A stretch of 64,000 nt of DNA from NCBI GenBank assembly GCA_030770545.1, contig CM061098.1, forward strand, positions 9,493,501-9,557,500. Direction: 5' to 3'. Of the stretch, positions 48,560 through 59,965 are shown piece after piece. Numbering within the stretch: position 1 is the stretch's first letter; each line of letters starts with the position of its first letter. The notes beneath the pieces were generated by a model. That model was not told where the DNA came from, did not search any database, and worked only from the letters and a program-made list of their open reading frames with translations. Origin of the DNA: Macropodus opercularis (lineage: Eukaryota > Chordata > Actinopteri > Anabantiformes > Osphronemidae). The position numbers were made by a program, and so were the translations under genes.

Positions 48560-50254
48560 ACATTTAGCGTTACTACGTTTTCCAACAACTTCAATACAGC
48601 ATTAAACCATAGTGAAAAAGAGTACCCACTCATTCTCAACCATGACCACATCTATAACGCAGTTTGCTGCCATTAACAAGTTATGATAAAAGTGTTCTGT
48701 TTAGTACAATATATACCATCCAAGAGACTGAACAATCCTGCTTATTCAGGGTTTTTCCTTTAGATTTAGTATATACAACATTGTACCTTATAAAGGAAGT
48801 AATCTAAACTATGAAAGGTACCATCTATATCATACAGTGTCACCATCACACCACAAACTCATCTGCTCTTTCTAGCTTTACATTGGAAACACCTGGTTAG
48901 GAACCTTCTGTTCACTCTCTCTATATGACTCAAAAAGGAGACGGCTGTTAACAGTAGAAATCTACAATTTAGACTTATCAGACTGATGTTTTCTTTTTTT
49001 TCCCCAACACATTGATGAACTGTCGTTACTCCTCACTCGGTCATTGATTGTTTCTTGTCTTCATCTGGATTGCTGCTATAGGTGTACTAATAAGGCTACT
49101 GAGTCTTCCCTTCCTCTGCACAAAACAACTGATGGTCTAAAATAAAATAAAAATATAGAACACGTCAAATATTAATGCTTGACAAGGCAGCATGCAAGTA
49201 AAGTATTCTAGGTAACTATAACGTGAGTCTGATGTGAAAACTGCTAATGTATGATTGTCTAGAATACAAAAGAAATTACTCTGGACGATCTAAGAAATAA
49301 TGAAACACAATGGATAGTATGTCATGTTTAACATGTTTTTGTTGACAACATAATTCTACATTTATTCTTTTATAATTTCTGTGTCATCAGTACCAAACAG
49401 TGTTGGAAAGAAGAAAAAAGGGAACTCCTTAAAGGAGAAGCTGCGTCCAGATCTTTGACTGGAAGTGGATTCTGGAAATCGTTAACACTTCAAAATAAAT
49501 GTCTAACAGCAGTGACACCAAGAGAAACAATAAAGTTCAGTAAAGATCGAAATGACTGCAAACCTAATAATTTTCTGATCATGAAGTACATGGTCTAAAA
49601 TTGTTTCGTAATACAAGATTGTTTCTAATGTTCTAGAGTTGTACACTAGTTTTTAGAAGTTGACTTCAGCACCATGGATAGCTACACAAATATGTTGGAT
49701 ATGGAGTCACACAGTACATTAAAATTATTTAACAATTACTTCACTTTTTCATATATAATTAGTGGTAAAATCTCCTCCTAAATACACCCTTTCTCTGAGT
49801 AAAAACAAACACGAAAAACACAGAAACCTAAAAACCTTATTTCACAAAGCTCAACTAAACAGTTAATGATTCCAGGCTGTTCAAAAAAAATAAATATGGA
49901 TACTTAATTTATTTTTATTTATTTTTCGTCATTAGCAAAATAATTATTATTTTGTATTATTCAAACATATGTGTTAATGTACTTGCTAGTATAGGATGAG
50001 TGGCATACTGTAAATGTATCTATGTCTTACCAAAGAGAGTAAATACAATAACTTTGATTAGATTCTGGTTCTTAAACTACTGACGAGACAACCAAGATCA
50101 CAACATATTAACGCACCTAACGTATGTGCATTGGACATTATTCCAAAAACGAATTATTTTGAAAGCTATAGCAGAAAGCTTTCTAACACAACAAAAACAA
50201 CCAAATGTAGCCATTACACTTAGTTTAAAAAATAGAGTATAGCTATGTTCTTAC
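48560..50254. other. Longest inter-exon spacer (v14 to v13)
   Basis: About 1.7 kb, roughly twice the usual spacer. Apart from the RE1-like site at 49665 I see only AT-rich sequence with short open frames and no cadherin fragment or mobile-element signature. Confidence 0.5.
49665..49685 (+). promoter_or_regulatory. RE1/NRSE-like site after v14
   Basis: TTCAGCACC perfect left half, GGATAGCTAC right half: 16 of 19 positions. 569 bases past the v14 donor, the farthest of the clear sites that can be paired with an exon apart from 19152. Confidence 0.58.
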
Positions 50255-52633
50255 CTTATCTGTATTAGGTAAAGTCTGAGTCCTGGTAAAAGTGTCTCCT
50301 CCGTTTATACTGATCAACTCTCCGTCCACAGGTGGAAACTGTGCTGGGAAAACCACTACGTCACTTTTGAGCGTGTCTGAGCTGAAACAGACGTCATACT
50401 GCTGAGTAGCTTTAGAGTAAGACCAGCTCCCGTCAGGGTGGGTGGTGATCATTGGGGCGCTGTACCTGCTGAAACTGCCGTCTGTCCTGTGACATTTGAC
50501 AGCGATTAAACTGATGAGGCTGAGCAGGAAGATCACTGACACCGACACAATGGCGATCAGCAGGTACAGGTTGAGGTCAGAGAAGCTCTCCTCCTTTAGG
50601 GGCACATGTCTGAACTGAGTCTGGATGTCAGTTGTGCTTTCCACCACCACCACATCAATAGTCACAGTAGCTGACAGGGAGGGTTCTCCATTATCAGAGA
50701 CCAGCACCACCAAGGGGTGAGTTTTCAGGTCATTGTCACTCATTCTCCTCTTAGTCCTGATTTCTCCGGTGCTGGTTCCGATCCGGAAGAGGTTGTTTCC
50801 TTTGGGCTCAGACAGGTGATAAGAGAGCAGCGCGTTGTATCCAGAGTCTGCGTCTACAGCCCTGATCTTTGCCACAAAGTATCCTGCTTCAGCAGAATAG
50901 GGGATGTTCTCACTGTTAACGGAGCCGTGCTCAGAATAGGGAGCGAGAATGGAGGGACTGTTGTCGTTCTCATCCAGGATGAAAACGTTGACAGTCACGT
51001 TGCTGCTGAGCGGAGGAACACCAGAGTCTGTGGCCTTGACTTTAAACTGAAAGGTTTTCAGCTCCTCAAAGTTAAACGACTGTAAACTGACTATGTCTCC
51101 TGTCTCTGAGTTGATGTTTATCATGGTAGATAATGGTAGTGAGTTGCTGTCACTGTGTAAAAATGAATAGGTCACATGACCATTTTGATCGGTGTCTGTA
51201 TCTGTGGCTGAAACTGTTTTAATTGCTTTACCTACTGGGCCGTTTTCTTTCACATAGACATTAATTATGTTTTCAGTAAATGCAGGTTTGTTGTCATTTA
51301 CATCTGAGACGTGTACAGTAATAAGGCTTGTGCTGGACAGAGGTGGGCTCCCCTCATCAGTAGCGGTGATGCTGATATTGTACTGAGGTGCTGCCTCTCT
51401 GTCTAGAGGACCCTCCACCACTAGTGAATAGTAGTTTTTATAGTTTGACTCTAATTTAAAGGGAACATTGTTAGAAATTTTACAGGTCACCATGCCGTTT
51501 GTACCTCCATCTTTGTCAGACAGTGATACTAGTGCAATAGCAGTTCCCATTGGTGCATCTTCCTTCACCGTGTTTAACAATGATGTGATTGAAATTTCAG
51601 GTGCGTTGTCGTTAACATCTAAAACTTCTATTAGTAATTTTGCATGGGACGTCATTGGCGAGGAAGCTCCATCACTCGCCTGCACTCGTATCTCAAACGC
51701 AGCGTTTTCTTCATAATCGATATTTTTCTTATTTGTTACAGTCCCAGATTTTTCATCTATATCAAACAGGTCCGTTTGTTTCCCTCGGCCCACTTTAATA
51801 AATGAATAGGACACTTGGCCGTTTTGTCCTGAATCTGAATCCGTAGCATTTACTGTTATTATCGATGTTCCTATATTTATATTTTCATAAACCATCGCTT
51901 TATACAGCGTTTGACTAAACACAGGGTGATTGTCATTAATATCCAGAACATTAACTATTATCACCATTGTGCCAGATTTAGCTGGAGTTCCTCCATCAAT
52001 CGCAGTGAGTGTGAGCTTAATCATAGACTGTTTTTCTCGGTCTAAAACTTTCTGAAGCACCAATTCAGGAATTATAGACTCTCCCTTATGTGTTATCATA
52101 GAAAAATGTTCGGTTTGACTCAGCTTGTAGGTATTTACAGTATTTTTACCAACATCTGCATCTTCAGCAGGTTGAAGCGGAATTCTTACTCCCGCTGCTG
52201 TGCTTTCACTAATATTCAATACCTGTGACGTGCTGAGAAATGACGGGGAATTATCATTTACGTCTAATATTGTAATGTCTAAACGGTACAGTTTAAGTGG
52301 ATTATTAATAACTGCTTCTACACTGAGGGAACACTTTGGTTCATTGCCGCAGAGCTCCTCTCGGTCTATTCTCTCATTAACGTAGAGGACACCGGTCCTT
52401 AAATTTACCTCGAAATATTTCGTCTTTGATCCAGCAACGATCTGAAACATGCGGGGCTCCAAATCCTGGACATTAATGTTCAAATCTTTAGCGATATTCC
52501 CGACAACAGTACCCAGATTTACCTCCTCTGAGACGGAGTACGAGAGCTGTCCAGACACGGCTTCCCAGTAACAATCCAGCAACACGAAGAAAAGATAAAT
52601 CCACGCAGATCTCGTTCTGCTCGGGAAAATCAT
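50255..52633 (-). CDS. pcdhg: Protocadherin gamma-type variable exon v14 (group B)
   Basis: 793 codons from MIFPSRTRSAW, the second of the two starts in v12 and v13. The first one (MAGS) has become VAGS here because the initiator reads GTG. A farther ATG at 52720 is in frame but in poor start context and would add 29 residues with no counterpart in the siblings, so I prefer 52633. Cysteine pair C-GNEPK-C; linkers DVNDN, DINDN, DVNDN, DVNDN, DENDN (554-558); helix about 688-712. Marks in the homogenised part: VKATDSGV, NSENIPYS, VESTTDIQ. Donor GTAAGA. Confidence 0.9.
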
Positions 52634-52837
52634 ACTTCCAGCCACGGAGTAAAGGTCCACGGAGAAATTAGAGAAACCACACAACCATGATCTATTAAAA
52701 CCAAATTCCAAAATACGCATCAATTCATTTTTGCTATAGATTCACGAGAGTACGAATAAGCAGCGGGTCCGCTGTTTTCCACCCTCTTCGTCTCTTTGTT
52801 TCAATCGACTGAGAATCATCAAGAGATACTGAATCTG

Positions 52838-52899
52838 GGAGGAGCCCAGGCCCTCGTCTAGGAAGTTTAAATGTGATGGTCTACAGTGTCCCCTGGTGT
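52838..52899 (-). promoter_or_regulatory. v14 promoter module
   Basis: Conserved element 52878-52899 (minus begins ACACCAGGGGACACTG), strongly CTCF-like, no CpG. CTCCTCC at 52838-52844, 40 bases away. Confidence 0.63.
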
Positions 52900-53301
52900 A
52901 CACACCAAACCATATCATACATTACACCTCTGACTTACTTTTCTTCATTACATATTATTTAAAGAACTTTTAATGACGTTATTGCACGTCTCAAACATGA
53001 TCAAACATACCATATCAAGCTATTGCCCTGTTCAATGTCTTAAACGTTTCTTCCTCGGTTTCTGTGAATAATGTAGCTATTCCTGAATATGTGAACATTG
53101 CAGGAGTGTTTTTTTTTTAATCCACAGCGATATATACGCCAAAAAATAGCTCTTTTCACACAGCTAAATTCATAGTTAACTGTAAATGATTAAAAAACGA
53201 CCTAAACAATAAATAAAGAAATCATAGCAAACAACACACAATTCTACATAATAATTCATACATCGTTGCTGTAGAAACAACATCAACTATAACTATAGGT
53301 C

Positions 53302-53322
53302 TTCAGCAACATGTTCAGCAAC
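53302..53322 (+). promoter_or_regulatory. Degenerate RE1-like site after v15
   Basis: TTCAGCAAC and GTTCAGCAAC: 14 of 19 positions. The core GGAC is lost, so REST binding is doubtful; position (186 bases past the v15 donor) fits the array pattern. Confidence 0.3.
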
Positions 53323-53508
53323 CAAGACATGATAAAACAATTGCTTTCGTTTATAACTGCAAATCAAAATACTATTTGGACACATTTAGGAGAATTTTAC
53401 ACAATTTTAGTTTCACCTATAGGCAATTACAGGAAGACAAACATTTATCCATACACTGTTTTATGCAGCTCTCGGCCAAGATTATGTGTATAATCATCAC
53501 GTTCTTAC

Positions 53509-55890
53509 CTTGTCTGTATTAGGTAAAGTCTGTGTCCGGGTAAAAGTGTCTCCTCCATTTATACTGATCAACTCCCCGTCCACAGGTGGAAACTGTGCAG
53601 GGAAAACCACTACGTCACTTTTGAGAGTGTCTGAGCTGAAACAGACGTCATACTGCTGAGTAGCTTTAGAGTAAGACCAGCTCCCGTCAGGGTGGGTGGT
53701 GATCATTGGGGCGCTGTACCTGCTGAAACTGCCGTCTGTCCTGTGACATTTGACAGCGATTAAACTGATGAGGCTGAGCAGGAAGATCACTGACACCGAC
53801 ACAATGGCGATCAGCAGGTACAGGTTGAGGTCAGAGAAGCTCTCCTCCTTTAGGGGCACATGTCTGAACTGAGTCTGGATGTCAGCTGTGCTTTCCACCA
53901 CCACCACATCAATAGTCACAGTAGCTGACAGGGAGAGTTCTCCGTTATCAGAGACCAGCACCACCAAGGGGTGAGTTTTCAGGTCATTGTCACTCATTCT
54001 CCTCTTAGTCCTGATTTCTCCGTTGCTGGTTCCGATCCTGAAGAGGTTGTTTCCTTTGGGCTCAGACAGGTGATAAGAGAGCAGCGCGTTGTATCCAGAG
54101 TCTGCGTCTACAGCCCTGATCTTTGCCACAAAGTATCCTGCTTCAGCAGAATAGGGGATGCTCTCACTGTTAACGGAGCCGTGCTCAAAATAGGGAGCGA
54201 GAATGGAGGGACTGTTGTCGTTCTCATCCAGGATGAAAACGTTGACAGTCACGTTGCTGCTTAGCGGAGGAACACCAGAGTCTGTGGCCTGGACTTTAAA
54301 CTGAAAGGTTTTCAGCTCCTCAAAGTTAAACGACTGTAAACTGACTATGTCTCCAGTTTCTGAGTTGATGTTTATCATTGTGGATAACTGCAGTGAGTCT
54401 GTGTTACTTTGTAAGTATGAATAGCTTATCTGACCGTTTTGATTGACATCAGCATCTATTGCAGTCAAGGTTTTAATAACTGCTCCTATTTGACTGTTCT
54501 CCTTCACATAAACATTCATCAAGGGCTCTGAGAAGCGAGGCGGGTTATCATTGACATCTGAGACATGAACAGTCACTATGCTGGTGCTGGAGAGAGGTGG
54601 AGTACCTTCATCAGTTGCTACAATAGTGACATTGTACTCTGACGTCATTTCTCGATCAAGTGGACCATTAACTACTAATGAGTAATAATTTTTGTAATTT
54701 GTATCCAATTTAAATGGTGCTTCGTCCACTATTAAAGCATTTACTGCCCCATTTTTCCCACCGTCTCTATCCAGAACAGAAACAAGTGCAATAGCGGTAC
54801 CTAGGTCTGCATCCTCCTTTACTGTGTTTAGTAGTGAGGTCACAGTGATGTCTGGAGCATTGTCATTAAGGTCCACTACTTCCACCAGCACCTTACAGTG
54901 AGAAGACATCGGGGGCTGACCTCTATCACTGGCCTGTGCATGAATCTCAAATGCCTGAGTTTCTTCATAGTCGATTTTTCCTTTGACTATGATTGCACCG
55001 TTCTCTCTTTCTATTTGAAACACATCTAAGACCTGATCCTGACCTTTACTCCTCAGTGAATATTCTATTTCAGCATTTAATCCGTCATCTAAGTCCGTTG
55101 CATTCAAAACTAAAACAGTTTTACCTACTGCTGCGTTCTCATGAATCTGTGCTTTATATAAAGCGTTGCTGAACACTGGAGTGTTGTCGTTAATATCTAA
55201 AACGTTTATAATGACTTGGGCTGTTCCGGACTTTGACGGACTTCCTCCGTCCACTGCGGTAACTTTAAGTCTTATAATATTTCGTGTTTCACGGTCTAAT
55301 GCTTTCTGAAGCACTAACTCGGTAGACACAGTTTCTCCACCTTTGTGAACCTCCAAGGAGAAATAATCATTTTGACTCAGCTTGTATGTACTAACACTGT
55401 TCTTTCCAACGTCGAGATCTGACGCTCCTATAAATCCAAACCTTCCTCCTGGAACAGTGCTTTCAGCAATGTTAAGAGTCTGTGTGTTTTCAGGAAAATA
55501 TGGAGCATTGTCATTTATATCGACTACATTTATTTCCAAGCGATAGAGCTTCAGAGGATTGTTGATCACGGCCTCGACACTGACAGTACATTTCGCAGCT
55601 TGAGTGCAGAGATCCTCGCGGTCGATTCTTTCATTTACATAAAGAAACCCCGTTTTCGGATTAACGTCAAAATATTTTTTCTTTGATCCGCTGACAATCT
55701 GAAACTTACGTGCCTCCAACTCTTGGATATTCAGATTAAGATCTTTAGCGATATTTCCAACAGACGTGCCCAGGTTTACCTCCTCCGCTATCGAGTAAGA
55801 AAGCTGCCCAGACACCGCTTCCCAGCAACAATCCAAGAGAATAACGACCACATATGTCCAACAGACACTCTGTATCCTCCTCATCAACAT
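53509..55890 (-). CDS. pcdhg: Protocadherin gamma-type variable exon v15 (group B)
   Basis: 794 codons from MLMRRIQSVCW, chosen because v17 shares it; the first in-frame ATG is at 55935 and the open frame reaches a GTG at 55983. Signal peptide ends CCWEAVSG. Cysteine pair C-TQAAK-C, preceded by REDL. Linkers DINDN, DINDN, DLNDN, DVNDN, DENDN (555-559); helix about 689-713. EC1 and EC4-EC6 almost match v17; EC2 (second half) and EC3 differ. Private changes: SIAEEV at the mature start, APYFEHG (others APYSEHG) and DNGELSL (others DNGEPSL). Donor GTAAGA. Confidence 0.9.
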
Positions 55891-56039
55891 ATTTGTATCC
55901 AACGTGGGCAGATCATGTGGATTGTACCTCCCCATATGCTTTGCCTTCGAGCAGAAAAAGACAATGACCGACACACAACCCACTCTTGCAATGCTTCTCT
56001 CTCTAACAATGCGCTAGGAGACGTTATCCTCTGAGTTTG

Positions 56040-56102
56040 GGAGGAGCATCAAAAAAACACCGGTAAGATTAAAATGTGGTGGTCTATACTGTCCCCATGT
56101 GG
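56040..56102 (-). promoter_or_regulatory. v15 promoter module
   Basis: Conserved element 56081-56102 (CCACAT then GGGGACAGTATAGACC on minus), no CpG. CTCCTCC at 56040-56046; TTGTTAGAGAGAGA on minus just beyond (about 55998-56011). Confidence 0.63.
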
Positions 56103-56457
56103 TTATTTAACATAACTACATTTGCAAAAACTACAGGTACAATATTTGTGTCGTCCAGGAAAACATAAGAATTCATAAAACTGCCCAATTATGTGTACTC
56201 ATTCAGACCATCTACACAGGAGCAACGGTTAGGAAATGTAATCATAACTATTCATAATCACCACTACCTTTCTTTATGGATGCAAATCAATATATAATTA
56301 TCTAGGCTCATGCTATTAAATATATTTATCTTTTGTATATCTCTTAAACTCAAACTCTTAATTGCATAAATATGCAGGATCTATCAATTAAGACAAAAAG
56401 AAGACACTATGCACTAAGCTGGATGAAGTTTTGGTTTTTAATTCTCCAAAAGGCCGT

Positions 56458-56478
56458 TTCAGCACCATCGACAGCGAC
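56458..56478 (+). promoter_or_regulatory. RE1/NRSE-like site after v16
   Basis: TTCAGCACC perfect left half, CGACAGCGAC right half: 17 of 19 positions. 175 bases past the v16 donor. Confidence 0.68.
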
Positions 56479-56653
56479 ATACACCTAGAACTCTGAGAAG
56501 TACACGTGAAGTTGTACTGTCTGTACTGAAGTTTGTTTTAACAATGTACCGCATTAATGAAATTATCTGGAAACTTATCCAGAGCAGTCTAATTTCATCA
56601 CAATGGAAATTGAAAAAGTATGCAACATGTTGCCTTTCATAGAGTTATCTTAC

Positions 56654-59035
56654 CTTATCTGTATTAGGTAAAGTCTGAGTCCTGGTAAAAGTGTCTCCTC
56701 CGTTTATACTGATCAACTCCCCGTCCACAGGTGGAAACTGTGCTGGGAAAACCACTACGTCACTCTTGAGCGTGTCTGAGCTGAAACAGACGTCATACTG
56801 CTGAGTAGCTTTAGAGTAAGACCAGCTCCCGTCAGGGTGGGTGGTGATCATTGGGGCGCTGTACCTGCTGAAACTGCCGTCTGTCCTGTGACATTTGACA
56901 GCGATTAAACTGATGAGGCTGAGTAGGAAGATCACTGACACCGACACAATGGCGATCAACAGGTACAGATTGAGGTCGGAGAAGCTCTCCTCCTTTAGGG
57001 GCACATGTCTGAACTGAGTCTGGATGTCAGCTGTGCTTTCCACCACCACCACATCAATAGTCACAGTAGCTGACAGGGAGGGTTCTCCATTATCAGAGAC
57101 CAGCACCACCAAGGGGTGAGTTTTCAGGTCATTGTCACTCATTCTCCTCTTAGTCCTGATTTCTCCGTTGCTGGTTCCGATCCTGAAGAGGTTGTTTCCT
57201 TTGGGCTCAGACAGGTGATAAGTGAGCAGCGCGTTGTATCCAGAGTCTGCGTCTACAGCCCTGATCTTTGCCACAAAGTATCCTGCTTCAGCAGAATAGG
57301 GGATGCTCTCACTGTTAACGGAGCCGTGCTCAGAATAGGGAGCGAGAATGGAGGGACTGTTGTCGTTCTCATCCAGGATGAAAACGTTGACAGTCAGGTT
57401 GCTGCTGAGCGGAGGAACACCAGAGTCTGTGGCCTGGACTTTAAACTGAAAGGTTTTTAGCTCCTCAAAGTTAAACGACTGTAAACTGACTATGTCTCCA
57501 GTTTCTGAGTTGATGTTTATCATTGTGGATAACTGCAGTGAGTCTGTGTTACTTTGTAAGTATGAATAGCTTATCTGACCGTTTTGATTGACATCAGCAT
57601 CTATTGCAGTCAAGGTTTTAATAACTGCTCCTATTTGACTGTTCTCCTTCACATAAACATTCATCAAGGGCTCTGAGAAGCGAGGCGGGTTATCATTGAC
57701 ATCTGAGACATGAACAGTCACTATGCTGGTGCTGGAGAGAGGTGGAGTACCTTCATCAGTTGCTACAATAGTGACATTGTACTCTGACATCATTTCTCGA
57801 TCAAGTGGACCATTAACTACTAATGAGTAATAATTTTTGTAATTTGTATCCAATTTAAATGGTGCTTCGTCCACTATTAAAGCATTTACTGCCCCATTTT
57901 TCCCACCGTCTCTATCCAGAACAGAAACAAGTGCAATAGCGGTACCTAGGTCTGCATCCTCCTTTACTGTGTTTAGTAGTGAGGTCACAGTGATGTCTGG
58001 AGCATTGTCATTAAGGTCCACTACTTCCACCAGCACCTTACAGTGAGATGACATCGGGGGCTGACCTCTATCACTGGCCTGTGCATGAATCTCAAATGCT
58101 GGATTTTCTTCGTAGTCGATCTGGCCTCTAACTGAAATTATGCCTGTTTTACTGTCTATTTGAAACACATCTAATACGTGATCCTGGCCTTTTTTTCTTA
58201 ATGAATATTCAATATCACTGTTTAAACCTTCATCTGCGTCCGTTGCATTTAGAGTGATTACAGTAGTGCCAGATGACATGTTTTCAGGAATATTAACTTT
58301 GTACAGTGTTTTGCTGAATATCGGATGGTTGTCGTTATTATCCAGTACATTGATTATAATCTGTGATGTTCCTGACTTTGATGGATTTCCTCCGTCTACT
58401 GCAGTTAGTATGAGCTTTATAACGGAGTGTTGTTCACGGTCTAACGACTTCTGTAGAACTAACTCGGCAGACACACTCTCCCCCCCCTTATGAATTTCCA
58501 AAGAAAAATATTCATTACTACTGAGCTTATATGTATTCACCCCGTTCTTACCCACGTCCAAATCCGACGCCTCTATTAGTCCAAATTTCACTCCTGGTAG
58601 AGTATTTTCGGCGATGTCGAGTGACTGTAATTGCTCCGAGAAAACGGGTGCGTTGTCATTTATATCTACTATTGTAATGTCTAAGCGATACAGCTTCAAT
58701 GGATTATTAATCACGGCCTCTACACTGACAGTACATTTGGCAGACTTTGCACAAAGCTCTTCTCGATCCAGCCTCTCATTTACATAAAGGACACCCGTTT
58801 TCAAATTGACTTCGAAATACTTCTTTTTTGATCCGATGACGATCTTAAACATACGAGACTCTAACTCCTGGACACTAAAATGGAGGTCCTTGGCGATATT
58901 TCCAACAAATGTCCCAAGATTTACCTCCTCTGATACGGAATAAGAGAGTTGTCCGCACACGGCGTCCCAGCCGTAATTCATCAGCACGACCACAAAAATA
59001 AAACGCCAAAGCTTCGTTCTGCTTGAGAAATTCAT
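56654..59035 (-). CDS. pcdhg: Protocadherin gamma-type variable exon v16 (group B)
   Basis: 794 codons from MNFSSRTKLWRF (frame opens at a TTG at 59047). Signal peptide ends WDAVCG. Cysteine pair C-AKSAK-C, preceded by RLDREEL where others have RIDRE. Linkers DINDN, DNNDN, DLNDN, DVNDN, DENDN (555-559). EC1, EC2 and most of EC3 are its own, but from FEIHAQASDRGQPPM in late EC3 onward it matches v15, so it looks like a join of two histories. Private changes: SSNLTVNVF (others SSNVTVNVF) and ALLTYHLS (others ALLSYHLS). Donor GTAAGA. Confidence 0.92.
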
Positions 59036-59229
59036 AATTGTATCCAACCAGATAAGCGACGTATCTCAGTCCACACACTCGCGGTTAGGCCATTGTTTAA
59101 AAAACGAGGTACGTCAATCCAATTTTTGGCATTTTGTAAGATAGATATATATTGTAGTCACCCCTTTCTCGCTCGCCCTTCTTCTCTTTGTAACAAAGCC
59201 GAGGGAAGCCACACCATTCTTTGCTTCTG

Positions 59230-59291
59230 GGAGGAGTTTCTGTCTCCTGGAATAATATCCAAATGTCAAGGTCTACAGTGTCCCCGTGTGG
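59230..59291 (-). promoter_or_regulatory. v16 promoter module
   Basis: Conserved element 59270-59291 (CCACAC then GGGGACACTGTAGACC on minus). CTCCTCC at 59230-59236; GGCTTTGTTACAAAGAGAAG on minus at 59181-59200. Confidence 0.63.
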
Positions 59292-59740
59292 TCATTTAAA
59301 CCAACTGCGTTCAGCCACATACATTAACAAATGGAGGAATTGCTTTCACCAACTGTTCAAATGGGTCAATTTAATATGTTTTCATATAGTATTCCCTATT
59401 GTTTGTCATATTTGAAGAGTTTAAATACCGTCATTTTAATCAATTCCAGTTATTGTTCTGCAAATTCTAAAGTGACACAAATAAATGAAATATTACTAAA
59501 TAGTATTTCCCATTGTTTACATAAAAGTCCAATAAAAAAGGAATAATAATTTTCCTACAGCAGATGTGCTTTAAACATGCATTAAATTATTCAGTAATTT
59601 CTATATGTATTTTAATTAATAATATTATAAACTGTTAAATGCAAAATAAATGGTTCAGAAAAAACACTTGTGGATTTTGGACAGAGAACTTTTTTTTTAT
59701 GTGTAACGTCCCACACATTGCAAATACTGTAAAGGTTATT

Positions 59741-59761
59741 TCAGCACCATGGACAACGACA
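59741..59761 (+). promoter_or_regulatory. RE1/NRSE-like site after v17
   Basis: TTCAGCACC perfect left half, GGACAACGAC right half: 17 of 19 positions. 204 bases past the v17 donor. Confidence 0.68.
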
Positions 59762-59965
59762 TTAGTCCTTTGTTCTGTTGGAGAGGACCGTGAGCCATAA
59801 ATGCTGTAATTGCACTTATACAACTAAACAAATAATCACAAATGAATGATTCACATACGTGAATACAGATGTGCTTCTGCATTGCAAGATATTTTACTTC
59901 ATAAAGGCATGCATTGTGCTTCAGCACAGATTTAAAACGTTTCTGCTCAATCTATGTTTACTCAC

